Shown here piece by piece: positions 1-7,253 of a stretch of 14,780 nt of DNA. Position 1 is the stretch's first letter, and each line of letters begins with the position of its first letter. The notes beneath the pieces are model-generated. The model was not told the DNA's origin, did not search any database, and saw only the letters and a program-made list of their open reading frames with translations. The stretch covers positions 1-14,780 of the forward strand of contig CALDGN010000378.1 of assembly GCA_937942965.1 (NCBI GenBank). The letters run 5' to 3'. The DNA comes from an uncultured Acidimicrobiales bacterium (GTDB taxonomy: Bacteria; Actinomycetota; Acidimicrobiia; Acidimicrobiales; UBA10347). The translations under genes were made by a program, and so were the position numbers.

Positions 1-1
1 C

Positions 2-271
2 ACCGACGCCGAGTACGACGCCATGATCATCGGCCGCCTCGCCGACACCGACGCGGCGATGCAGCCGATCTGTGCGGACCTCGGAGCGCTGCTCCCACGG
101 TTCGGTTCCTACGCCCCGAACTTCGCCGCCGCACTCGCCAAGGTGCAGGGCGGCGAGATCGAATGGTTCACCAAGCCCGTGATCGAGTCGTACCACACGG
201 TGTGGTTCGAGCTCCACGAGGATCTCCTTGCCTCACTCGGCATCGAACGGGCCAAAGAAGGACACGCATGA
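2..271 (+). CDS. C-terminal fragment of an unrecognised protein (5' end outside window)
   Basis: The open frame enters from the left edge and gives 89 residues before a TGA at 269-271. An internal ATG at 23 exists, but the frame is open upstream of it, so the gene most likely begins before the window. The fragment looks soluble and mainly helical, with a conspicuous aromatic patch (EWFTKPVIESYHTVWFELHE, about residues 55-74 of the fragment) and no membrane segment. I do not recognise the family. In other actinobacteria thyX or dapB often lies upstream of dapA, but this tail does not resemble the C-terminus of either as I know them. Its stop overlaps the dapA start as ATGA, so the two are probably cotranscribed and translationally coupled, which hints at a shared operon but not at a function. 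Confidence 0.7.
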   Translation, partial: TDAEYDAMIIGRLADTDAAMQPICADLGALLPRFGSYAPNFAAALAKVQGGEIEWFTKPVIESYHTVWFELHEDLLASLGIERAKEGHA

Positions 272-1188
272 GCACCGCACGTTTCGGCCGAGTGCTCTCG
301 GCCATGGTCACCCCGTTCGACGAGAACGAAGACCTCAATCTCGACGCCGCCGTTGCGCTCGCCTCGTGGCTCGTTGAGTCGCAGGGCCACGAAGGCCTCG
401 TGCTCGCAGGCACCACTGGCGAGTCGCCGACGCTCACCCACGATGAACAGGGCGACCTGTTCCGTGCGGTCCGTGCTGCCGTCGACGTGCCGATCGTCGC
501 CGGCACCGGAAGCAACGACACTCGCGCTGCGGTCGACCTGACCGCGCGTGCTGTGGCCGCTGGCGTTGATGGGGTGCTCGTCGTCACGCCGTACTACAAC
601 CGCCCATCACAGGCGGCGCTGGTCGATCACTTCACCGCCGTCGCCGCTGCTGCTGATGGCCTGCCCGTCATCATCTACGACATCCCCGGCCGCACCGGCC
701 GCAAGGTCGACACCGACACGCTGCTCACGCTCGCGCACGACGTCGAGAACATCATCGGCCTCAAAGACGCCGCCGGCGACCCGGGCGAAACGGCGATGCT
801 GCTGACCGAAGCCCCCGACGGCTTCGAGGTCTACAGCGGCGATGACTCGCTGACCCTTCCGCTGATGTCCATCGGCGCGGTCGGCGCCATTGGCGTCGCC
901 ACCCACTGGACCGGTCCCGAACACGTGCAGATGTTCGACGCATTCGCCGCCGGCGATGTCGTTCGTGCCCGTGAGCTCAACGCCATGATGCTGCCGTCCT
1001 TCGACTTCGAAACCTCGAACGAGACACCGAACCCCGTGCCGACCAAGGCCATGCTTCGCATGCTGGGCCATGCTGTTGGACGCGGCCGTTCACCCATGCA
1101 CCACGAACCACCCGGACTCGAAGCAGCCGCTCGAGCCATCATCGAAGGTTCCGGTCTCGCGATCGAAGCCGCCCTCCCAGCGAACTGA
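268..1188 (+). CDS. dapA: 4-hydroxy-tetrahydrodipicolinate synthase (DapA)
   Basis: DapA condenses pyruvate with aspartate semialdehyde, the first committed step to diaminopimelate and lysine, in the cytoplasm. The protein has 306 residues, close to the usual 290-310, and reads as a complete TIM barrel. Visible active-site features are AGTTGES (Thr49/Thr50), AGTGSN (78-83), TPYYNRPSQ (107-115), Tyr137 in YDIPGRT with Arg142, and the Schiff-base Lys166 in GLKDAAGD. The ATG at 268 was chosen because it overlaps the upstream stop as ATGA and begins the conserved N-terminus (FGRVLSAMVTPF); a longer reading from 163 would add residues read out of frame over the upstream gene. rnj follows after 5 bases, matching the dapA-rnj order of actinobacteria. 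N-acetylneuraminate lyase and other DapA relatives are alternatives, but the motifs and neighbours favour DapA. Confidence 0.95.
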   Translation: MSTARFGRVLSAMVTPFDENEDLNLDAAVALASWLVESQGHEGLVLAGTTGESPTLTHDEQGDLFRAVRAAVDVPIVAGTGSNDTRAAVDLTARAVAAGVDGVLVVTPYYNRPSQAALVDHFTAVAAAADGLPVIIYDIPGRTGRKVDTDTLLTLAHDVENIIGLKDAAGDPGETAMLLTEAPDGFEVYSGDDSLTLPLMSIGAVGAIGVATHWTGPEHVQMFDAFAAGDVVRARELNAMMLPSFDFETSNETPNPVPTKAMLRMLGHAVGRGRSPMHHEPPGLEAAARAIIEGSGLAIEAALPAN

Positions 1189-1193
1189 GCCAC

Positions 1194-2876
1194 GTGTCGA
1201 CGACTGCAGCGAACAACGATGTCACGATCACCTTCCTCGGAGGGCTGGGTGACATCGGACGAAACTGCGCCGCAATCGAGACCGACGACGCCCTCCTGAT
1301 CCTCGACTGCGGGCAGCTCTTCTCTAACGAAGAGCGACCCGGTGTCGACTCGATCCTGCCCGACGTCAACTACCTCTTCGAGCGAGCAGACAAGATCATT
1401 GGCTGCTTGGTCACCCACGGCCACGAGGATCACATCGGCGCGATCGCCCAGGTCCTTGACCGCGGGCTGAGCTTCCCGATCTACGGTTCGGCGTACACGC
1501 TTGGTCTGGTGCGCTACCGCCTCGACGAGCGCAACGTGCTGCACAAGGCCGACCTCATCGAGGTCGCCGACGACGAGGTCGTCGACATTGGTCCGTTCAC
1601 CGTCGAGTTCCTGGCGGTCACACACTCGGTGCCTGGCGGGCTGATCAGCGCGATCACCACCCCCCAGGGCGTGGTGCTGCACAGCAGCGACTTCAAGCTC
1701 GATCCGCACCCGATCGACGATCGCCGCACGAACCTGCCCCGCATCGGCGCGCTGGCGTCAGACCCTGGCATTCGGCTGATGCTTGCTGACTCGACGAACA
1801 GTGACGTCCCCGGAAGCACGGCGAGCGAGAGCTCGATGAAGGGCAACCTGGCCGAAGTGTTCCGGGCCCACGAAGGACGCCGCATCATCACGGCGTGTTT
1901 CGCCAGCCACATGCACCGCGTGCAGCAGATCATCGATGTTGCGATCGAAGACAACCGCCGCATCGCGACGCTGGGTCTGTCGATGCGCAAGAACGTCGCT
2001 CTGGCACGCTCGCTTGGCCTGCTCAACGTTCCCGACACGATGTTCTTCGACATCGAAGAGGTCGAGAACTTCGAACCTGGCGAGCTGTGCATCATCTCAA
2101 CCGGCTCGCAGGGCGAAGAGCGCTCATCGCTCGCGACCGCAGCTGCAGGGAGCAGCCGGTGGATCACGATCACCGATCAGGACACGATCCTGCTCAGCTC
2201 GCATCCGATTCCCGGCAACGAAGCCCGCGTCTCCACAATGATGAATGACCTCATCCGGCTCGGTGCCGAAGTCGTGCACTCCGGTCTGGTCGAGATCCAC
2301 ACCAGCGGTCATGGCAAGCGCGACGAACTGACGACACTGCACACGGTCGCCACCCCTGAGTGGTTCGTGCCGGTGCACGGCGAATACCGCCATCTCGTTG
2401 CTCATAAGCGCCTCGCCGAATCACTTGGTATGGATGCAGATCGTGTGCTGCTCGCCGGCGACGGCGACCAGGTCGTATTGAGCGACGATGGTTTGACGCT
2501 CCGACACGGCGTCACGACCGGCGATCACATGATGCTGCACGGTTCCTTCCTTGGCCCCGATCGAGGAGTGCTCGGGGAGCGACGAATCCTGGGCGACCAA
2601 GGCATGGTCAGCATCACCGTCGTCGTCGACTTCGCCAAGGGCGAACAGCTCGGCGACCCGTGGGTTGAATCCCGCGGCTGGCTTGATGCTGACGACGCGA
2701 AGGGCGTGGGCGACGAGATCATTCAGCTCGTGGCCGAGGCGATCGACGAAGAGCTCGCGAAGCCCGACTGGGATCGCAAGTCGCTGATGCGCAAGGTCCG
2801 CCGCACCGCCGGCACGACCGTGAACCAGCGCAGCCGCCGCCGCCCCATGATCGTCCCCATCGTCCTCGACGTCTGA
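1194..2876 (+). CDS. rnj: Ribonuclease J
   Basis: Ribonuclease J is a cytoplasmic metallo-beta-lactamase/beta-CASP nuclease with 5'-3' exonuclease and endonuclease activity in mRNA decay and rRNA maturation. The 560 residues match the family length. Metal ligands are all visible: THGHEDH (His75, His77, Asp79, His80), His144 in THSVP, Asp166 in SSDFK, and His395 in VPVHGEYRHL. The beta-CASP insert includes HTSGHG (His369-His373), and a C-terminal domain follows from about residue 450. The start is GTG at 1194, five bases after the dapA stop, giving the family N-terminus (TITFLGGLGDIGRNC). The tail ends in a basic stretch (NQRSRRRP). dapA-rnj is a conserved actinobacterial pair and the two probably share a transcript, ended by the hairpin at 2881-2915. 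Confidence 0.96.
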   Translation: MSTTAANNDVTITFLGGLGDIGRNCAAIETDDALLILDCGQLFSNEERPGVDSILPDVNYLFERADKIIGCLVTHGHEDHIGAIAQVLDRGLSFPIYGSAYTLGLVRYRLDERNVLHKADLIEVADDEVVDIGPFTVEFLAVTHSVPGGLISAITTPQGVVLHSSDFKLDPHPIDDRRTNLPRIGALASDPGIRLMLADSTNSDVPGSTASESSMKGNLAEVFRAHEGRRIITACFASHMHRVQQIIDVAIEDNRRIATLGLSMRKNVALARSLGLLNVPDTMFFDIEEVENFEPGELCIISTGSQGEERSSLATAAAGSSRWITITDQDTILLSSHPIPGNEARVSTMMNDLIRLGAEVVHSGLVEIHTSGHGKRDELTTLHTVATPEWFVPVHGEYRHLVAHKRLAESLGMDADRVLLAGDGDQVVLSDDGLTLRHGVTTGDHMMLHGSFLGPDRGVLGERRILGDQGMVSITVVVDFAKGEQLGDPWVESRGWLDADDAKGVGDEIIQLVAEAIDEELAKPDWDRKSLMRKVRRTAGTTVNQRSRRRPMIVPIVLDV

Positions 2877-2880
2877 GTAA

Positions 2881-2915
2881 CCGGGCTCGGTGCTGTCGGC
2901 GACCGGCAGAGCCGG
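2881..2915 (+). terminator. Hairpin after rnj, terminator-like
   Basis: Four bases after the rnj stop, a two-part hairpin can form. The inner helix pairs 2893-2899 with 2903-2909 (seven pairs, one G-U, loop CGA). The outer helix pairs 2881-2887 with 2910-2915, with one bulged G and a left-side internal loop. No T-run follows, so this would be an intrinsic terminator of the U-poor kind, or a 3'-end stabiliser. Confidence 0.5.
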
Positions 2916-3064
2916 ATCGCCTCCACATCGCGTCCAATTGGGGACCCCGTGGGACTTGAAATCCAATAGGGTCAGACCTTTGTTGGGTGGGATGGCTTAT
3001 GTGGCGCGTCTGGGCTGAAGATGGTCGCGGGGCTGATGTTGTTGCTGTTAGTGTTGTGATTCCT
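2916..3064 (+). promoter_or_regulatory. ftsK upstream region with two odd palindromes
   Basis: This gap between the rnj hairpin and ftsK holds two odd palindromes with a central A: GGGGACCCC (2940-2948) and GGTCAGACC (2970-2978). Their centres are exactly 30 bases apart, about three helical turns. Each is preceded by CCAAT (2934-2938 and 2963-2967), so they look like imperfect direct copies. A G/T-rich stretch (3036-3058) leads into ftsK. They could be paired operator sites or a piece of a dispersed genomic repeat; the sequence alone cannot decide. Confidence 0.35.
3049..3054 (+). promoter_or_regulatory. Possible -10 element of ftsK (TAGTGT)
   Basis: TAGTGT lies 10 bases before the proposed GTG start of ftsK and fits the actinobacterial TANNNT -10 pattern. 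It would give a leader of only a few bases. No convincing -35 element was seen at the expected distance, so this is weak on its own. Confidence 0.25.
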
Positions 3065-5767
3065 GTGGCTACCACGACCAAAACACGCTCGTCGTCTAGC
3101 TCGAAGGCGAAGAAACCGACGCCGTCTTCACGCTCGCCCAAGGGACGGGGCAAAGCTGGCAAGTCGACGAGTAGCGCATCGCGGAAATCCACAGGCTCAC
3201 GGAGACGGGAGACACCGACCAGAACCCGTTCAGCTCGACGAGACGTCGTCGTACCAAGGGCTGAACGGGTTCTGTCCGGTCACCGCCGTGACATCTGGGG
3301 CGTCTTTTTCGTTGTCCTTGGCCTGATCACGGGCCTCGGCGTCTATCTCGACAGCGCCGGACCGCTCGGCAACGGCCTCGCTCGCTTTTTCGGCTCTGTC
3401 GTCGGCCTGGCTCGTGTCCTGTTGCCGCTGGCGTTCATCGCCGTTGGCATCGTTCTGATCCGTGGCCACCTGCGCCGCCGCCCCGCCATCGCACTCGATG
3501 ACCCTCAGGCGGTCGAAGACGCCGCTACCGCTGAGGCCCGCGCCGAAGAGCAGGGCATCCGCATGGCAATCGGCGGGCTGCTTGCCCTTATTGCCGGTTC
3601 CGGCTTGCTGCACCTGTGGGCCGGTCGCCCGAGCTGGGGTGACGCGGTTGATGGCTTCGTTGATGCCGGGGGCTTCCTCGGCTGGCTGATCGGCGCACCG
3701 ATCGCCGCAGCGTTCGGCTCGATCGGCGGCGCCATCGTGCTCGTCGCTCTGCTGGTGGTCGGCACGATCATCATCACCGCTCTTTCGCTCGTGCGCTGGT
3801 TCGGCCACGGCATCGCCCGTATCGACGCGTTCGGTGGTTGGGCGCAGCGAGCGTGGTGCTCGCTCATCGGTGCTCCATTGCCTGCTGCCGCGGCGCCTCA
3901 GGGTGACATCACCGATCCGTATGACCCGTCCGCCCCGATCATCGTCGGCGGAGAACGGGTCGGCGAATACCGACGTGGTGGCGCCAAGAAGACCGGTGCG
4001 AAGAAGTCGGACGCCACCAAGGTCCCCGATGCCGAGGAACCCGCTGCCAAGATCGATGATCCGCTGCTCAAGGGCAACGGTTCGAGTACCTCGTTCAGCG
4101 ACCTGGCCGCAGACACGACCGCCGAGCAGCCAGCCGCCGAGGTGGCCGCCGAGCCAGAACCGAAGCCAAAGCCTCGTAAGAGGCCGAAGGTCACCGTTTC
4201 CGACAGCGGCCCGGGTGAACAGACCCAGCTTGAGCTCGGCCCATCCGTCGCGGACTCCGACTGGAAGCTGCCGTCGCTCACGCTGCTCAACAGCGGTGGC
4301 GAACGGGCCGTGGATCAGGCCGCAGTCGCAGAAGCTGGCCAAACCCTCGAAAAGGCACTCGCCAGCCACGGCGTCGACGCGCACCTGGTCGGCATGGTCG
4401 TTGGCCCGACCGTCACTCGTTTCGAGCTCGAGCTCGGCGAAGGCGTGAAGGTCTCGAAGATCACGAGCCTGAGCAAGGACATCGCCTACGCCATGGCGTC
4501 GGCCGACGTCCGCATCCTGGCCCCGATCCCTGGCCGCCAGGCCATTGGCGTCGAGGTTCCCAACGGCGACCGACAAATCGTCGCCCTCGGTGACCTGCTT
4601 CGTTCCAAGGAAGCCCAGAAGGCCAAGCATCCTCTTGAAGTCGCGGTTGGTCGCGACATCCAGGGCAAGGCCAAGCTGATGAACCTGGCCAAGATGCCCC
4701 ACTTGCTCATCGCCGGTGCGACCGGTTCCGGTAAGTCGAGCGCCATCAACAGCATCATTACGTCGGTCCTCATGCGCTCGACCCCAGCTGAAGTTCGCAT
4801 GATCCTGGTCGACCCGAAGATGGTCGAAATGACGCAGTACGAGCGGGTCCCGCACTTGCTCACTCAGCCGGTGACCGATCCTCGCAAGGCTGCCAACGCC
4901 CTGGCGTGGGCCTGCCGAGAGATGGACCGTCGCTACCAGTTGCTGGCCGACAAGGGCTTCCGCGACATTGCCGGCTTCAACAAGTCGGTCGCGAACGGCG
5001 ACTACGACAAAGAGAACGCCGAGATCGAGGCCAGCGAAGAGGACACTCGTCGCCCGGTCAAGCACATGCCGTTCATCCTCGTCGTGGTCGACGAGCTTGC
5101 CGACCTGATGATGGTCGCTGCCCGTGACGTCGAGGACTCGATCTGTCGCATCGCTCAGAAGGCCCGTGCCGTCGGCATCCACCTGGTGATCGCAACCCAG
5201 CGTCCGTCGACGAACGTCATCACGGGCATCATCAAGGCCAACGTTCCCGCCCGTGTGGCGTTCTCGGTGTCCAGCCTGACGGACAGCCGAGTGATCCTCG
5301 ACCAGCCGGGCGCCGAGCGTCTGATCGGCCAGGGCGACATGCTCATGCTCTCGCCAACGTCGAGCGCTCCGGACCGTATTCAGGGCTGCTGGGTCGAAGA
5401 GTCTGAGGTCCGCAAGGTCGTCAAGCAATGGCGTGACCAGTCCGAGAAGTTCAAGATCGACGAGTCGGTCAACGAGGCCGAGATCATCGAAGGCGGCTCC
5501 AACCCCGACGGCACGTCGAGTTCCGCCGGTAGCGGTGGTGGCGGTGCTTCGGGCGCCGGCGGCACCGATGACGAGCTGTACCTGCAGGCCCGTGAGCTGG
5601 TCGTCAGTTCACAACTCGGTTCGACCTCGATGCTGCAGCGCAAGCTCAAGGTCGGTTTCGCTCGTGCCGGTCGCCTGATGGATCTCCTTGAAGAGAACGG
5701 CATCGTCGGGCCCTCGATTGGTTCCAAGGCACGCGACGTCTTGGTCACCGAATCCGAAGACGAATAG
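3065..5767 (+). CDS. ftsK: DNA translocase FtsK/SpoIIIE
   Basis: FtsK is a membrane-anchored ATPase that pumps chromosomal DNA through the division septum and aids dimer resolution. From GTG 3065 the protein has 900 residues. Order: a Ser/Lys/Arg-rich tail (about 1-70); four or five membrane segments (about 75-97, 111-133, 167-187 and one or two in 202-245); an Ala/Pro/Glu/Lys-rich linker to about 410; the alpha/beta motor with Walker A AGATGSGKSS (Lys557) and Walker B ILVVVDELADL (Asp676); a Gly-rich linker (about 810-834); and the gamma winged-helix domain (about 836-900, with ARAGRLMDLLEENGIVGP) that reads polar KOPS-like DNA. The frame is open back to an ATG at 2987, but those 26 residues are atypical (Trp/Val-rich) while VATTTKTR is a usual actinobacterial FtsK beginning. 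The neighbouring rnj agrees with standard synteny. Confidence 0.95.
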   Translation: MATTTKTRSSSSSKAKKPTPSSRSPKGRGKAGKSTSSASRKSTGSRRRETPTRTRSARRDVVVPRAERVLSGHRRDIWGVFFVVLGLITGLGVYLDSAGPLGNGLARFFGSVVGLARVLLPLAFIAVGIVLIRGHLRRRPAIALDDPQAVEDAATAEARAEEQGIRMAIGGLLALIAGSGLLHLWAGRPSWGDAVDGFVDAGGFLGWLIGAPIAAAFGSIGGAIVLVALLVVGTIIITALSLVRWFGHGIARIDAFGGWAQRAWCSLIGAPLPAAAAPQGDITDPYDPSAPIIVGGERVGEYRRGGAKKTGAKKSDATKVPDAEEPAAKIDDPLLKGNGSSTSFSDLAADTTAEQPAAEVAAEPEPKPKPRKRPKVTVSDSGPGEQTQLELGPSVADSDWKLPSLTLLNSGGERAVDQAAVAEAGQTLEKALASHGVDAHLVGMVVGPTVTRFELELGEGVKVSKITSLSKDIAYAMASADVRILAPIPGRQAIGVEVPNGDRQIVALGDLLRSKEAQKAKHPLEVAVGRDIQGKAKLMNLAKMPHLLIAGATGSGKSSAINSIITSVLMRSTPAEVRMILVDPKMVEMTQYERVPHLLTQPVTDPRKAANALAWACREMDRRYQLLADKGFRDIAGFNKSVANGDYDKENAEIEASEEDTRRPVKHMPFILVVVDELADLMMVAARDVEDSICRIAQKARAVGIHLVIATQRPSTNVITGIIKANVPARVAFSVSSLTDSRVILDQPGAERLIGQGDMLMLSPTSSAPDRIQGCWVEESEVRKVVKQWRDQSEKFKIDESVNEAEIIEGGSNPDGTSSSAGSGGGGASGAGGTDDELYLQARELVVSSQLGSTSMLQRKLKVGFARAGRLMDLLEENGIVGPSIGSKARDVLVTESEDE

Positions 5768-5774
5768 CTGACAG

Positions 5775-5800
5775 CCGTTGGCGGGGCACTCCGCTGACGG
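5775..5800 (+). terminator. Hairpin after ftsK, terminator-like
   Basis: Seven bases after the ftsK stop, 5775-5784 (CCGTTGGCGG) pairs with 5791-5800 (CCGCTGACGG) in a ten-pair stem with two adjacent G-U pairs and loop GGCACT. No T-run follows (ATATCTG), so this is a U-poor terminator candidate. It would separate ftsK transcription from the accessory block downstream. Confidence 0.55.
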
Positions 5801-5850
5801 ATATCTGAGCGGTCGCGGAATGGCGGTCGGGGCTGGCGGGTTTGAAGTGC

Positions 5851-7206
5851 ATGCGCCGACTGCTGTTGTTGCTCACCGCCCTTGCTCTGGTCGCTACCGC
5901 CTGCGGAAGCGATGGGTCCTCGACCCCTCAAGACGCAGCAGCGCAAGCGACTGAAGCCGCGGCCAACATCACCGAGGACCAGGACGCAACCGATGCGGCG
6001 GACGGCGACGGCGACAGCGACGCCGAGGCGATGGCCGACGAGGACACCGAGGCTGCCGCACCCGAAGCCGATACGGCGAGCGATGATGGGCCAACGTGTG
6101 GCTTTGGCGATGACCTGACCGTCGAGTCAGTCGAGATCGCCCAGATCGAAGGCGACGAGCGCGACACCAACCCGTCTGCCCTCGTCGGAGCCCACCCCGA
6201 CTTCCCCGAGCCGCTGATTGACCCCGACGCAATCATCAGCGGCGGCCCGCCACCAGACGGCATCCCGCCAATCGACTCGCCTCGCTTCCAGACCGCCGGC
6301 AGCGTCGACTGGCTGCAGTGCACCGAGCCGGTGCTATCGCTCGTTGTCGACGGCGACGCCCGGGCCTATCCGATCCAGATCATGACCTGGCACGAAATCG
6401 TCAACGACACCTTCACCGACGTGCCGGTCACCGTCTCGTTCTGCCCGCTGTGCAACTCGGCGCTCGTCTATCGCCGTGACGTGGCCGATCGCATCCTCGA
6501 CTTCGGCACGTCCGGACGCCTCTTCAACTCGTCGCTCGTGATGTACGACCGCCAGACCGAGTCGCTGTGGACCCACTTCAACGGCAAGGCCGTCGTCGGC
6601 TCGCTGGCGGGCACCGAGCTCGAGCTGCTCGCCGTCCAGACGACGTCGTGGGAGAACTTCCTGCGCCAGAATCCCGACGGCATCGTCTTGACCCGTGACA
6701 CGGGATTCCAGCGCAGCTACGGCCGCAACCCGTACGAGGGGTACGACAACACGAGCGACAACCCGTTCCTGTTCCGTGGTGACCTCGACGAGCGCCTCGC
6801 AGCAAAGGAGCGGGTCGTGTCGATCGGCATCGGCGAAGAGACCGCAGCGATCGTCCTCGACCACCTGATCGACGAAGAAGTCCTGACGCTCAACGTCGGC
6901 GGCCGGGACCTGACGGTGTGGCACTTGCCGGGCACGAACTCGGCGCTCGATAGCGGTGTGATCGCGGATGGACGCGACATCGGCACAGTGGGCGTGTACC
7001 TACCGGCAGCGAATGGTCAGGCGTTGAGCTTCACCCGCAATGCTGACGGCACGTTCGTCGACGCCGAGACCGGTTCGACCTGGGACATCGGTGGCGTTGC
7101 GATCGATGGTGAGTTCGCTGGCACCCGCCTCGAAGCCGTCGAGCACCTCGACACCTTCTGGTTCGCCATCGCCGCCTTCGAGCCCGACACTCGCATCGTC
7201 CAATAG
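5851..7206 (+). CDS. Secreted DUF3179 lipoprotein
   Basis: From ATG 5851 the protein has 451 residues. The N-terminus is a lipoprotein signal: MRR, a Leu/Ala core, and lipobox ATAC with Cys18 as the lipidation site, so it should sit on the outside of the membrane. Residues about 22-85 form an Ala/Asp/Glu-rich linker, partly encoded by gacggc-type microrepeats near 6001-6020. The rest matches DUF3179 as I know it: FCPLCNSALVY (Cys198, Cys201), SLWTHFNGKAVVG, TSWENFLRQNPDGIVL and GYDNTSDNPF. The CxxC motif could bind metal or form a disulfide, but the function of the family is not established. An in-frame TTG at 5842 would add MKC before the signal and seems less natural. No strong ribosome binding site precedes it. 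Its relation to the neighbours is unclear. Confidence 0.85.
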   Translation: MRRLLLLLTALALVATACGSDGSSTPQDAAAQATEAAANITEDQDATDAADGDGDSDAEAMADEDTEAAAPEADTASDDGPTCGFGDDLTVESVEIAQIEGDERDTNPSALVGAHPDFPEPLIDPDAIISGGPPPDGIPPIDSPRFQTAGSVDWLQCTEPVLSLVVDGDARAYPIQIMTWHEIVNDTFTDVPVTVSFCPLCNSALVYRRDVADRILDFGTSGRLFNSSLVMYDRQTESLWTHFNGKAVVGSLAGTELELLAVQTTSWENFLRQNPDGIVLTRDTGFQRSYGRNPYEGYDNTSDNPFLFRGDLDERLAAKERVVSIGIGEETAAIVLDHLIDEEVLTLNVGGRDLTVWHLPGTNSALDSGVIADGRDIGTVGVYLPAANGQALSFTRNADGTFVDAETGSTWDIGGVAIDGEFAGTRLEAVEHLDTFWFAIAAFEPDTRIVQ

Positions 7207-7215
7207 ACGTGGACA

Positions 7216-7250
7216 CCGACAAGCAGGTTCGGGGCTGCGGGTAGTGTCGG
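7216..7250 (+). other. Inverted repeat filling the gap before the PEP-utilizer gene
   Basis: CCGACA (7216-7221) pairs with TGTCGG (7245-7250), and inside it GCAG (7223-7226) pairs with CTGC (7235-7238). The structure spans nearly the whole 47-base gap and ends three bases before the ATG. It could end the DUF3179 transcript, but it overlaps the proposed -10 element at 7242, so it may be only DNA symmetry or chance. Confidence 0.25.
7242..7247 (+). promoter_or_regulatory. Leaderless-type -10 element (TAGTGT)
   Basis: TAGTGT is followed by exactly six bases (CGGGCC) and the ATG at 7254. No ribosome binding site is present, so a transcript starting at or next to the A of ATG is expected. A loose -35 candidate is CCGACA at 7216-7221, with a long 20-base spacer. 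Confidence 0.45.
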
Positions 7251-7253
7251 GCC

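Noticed and set aside
831..1709. Minus-strand open frame (292 codons) across dapA and rnj
   Set aside because: It overlaps the well-supported catalytic parts of both enzymes and looks like a codon-bias shadow.
2987..3064. ATG at 2987 as the ftsK start
   Set aside because: The 26 extra residues do not look like the basic, Ser/Lys-rich FtsK tail, and they would place coding sequence over the G/T-rich region and possible -10 element.
3230..5428. Long minus-strand open frame (732 codons) opposite ftsK
   Set aside because: It is fully antisense to a gene with clear motor motifs, and its product has low-complexity Arg/Asp/Val-rich composition typical of reverse-strand reading in high-GC DNA.
5842..5850. 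TTG at 5842 as the start of the DUF3179 gene
   Set aside because: It adds MKC before a standard lipoprotein signal that begins naturally at ATG 5851, and no ribosome binding site supports it.
6001..6020. Short gacggc-type tandem repeat
   Set aside because: It simply encodes the Asp/Gly-rich linker of the lipoprotein and is too short to be a meaningful repeat element.
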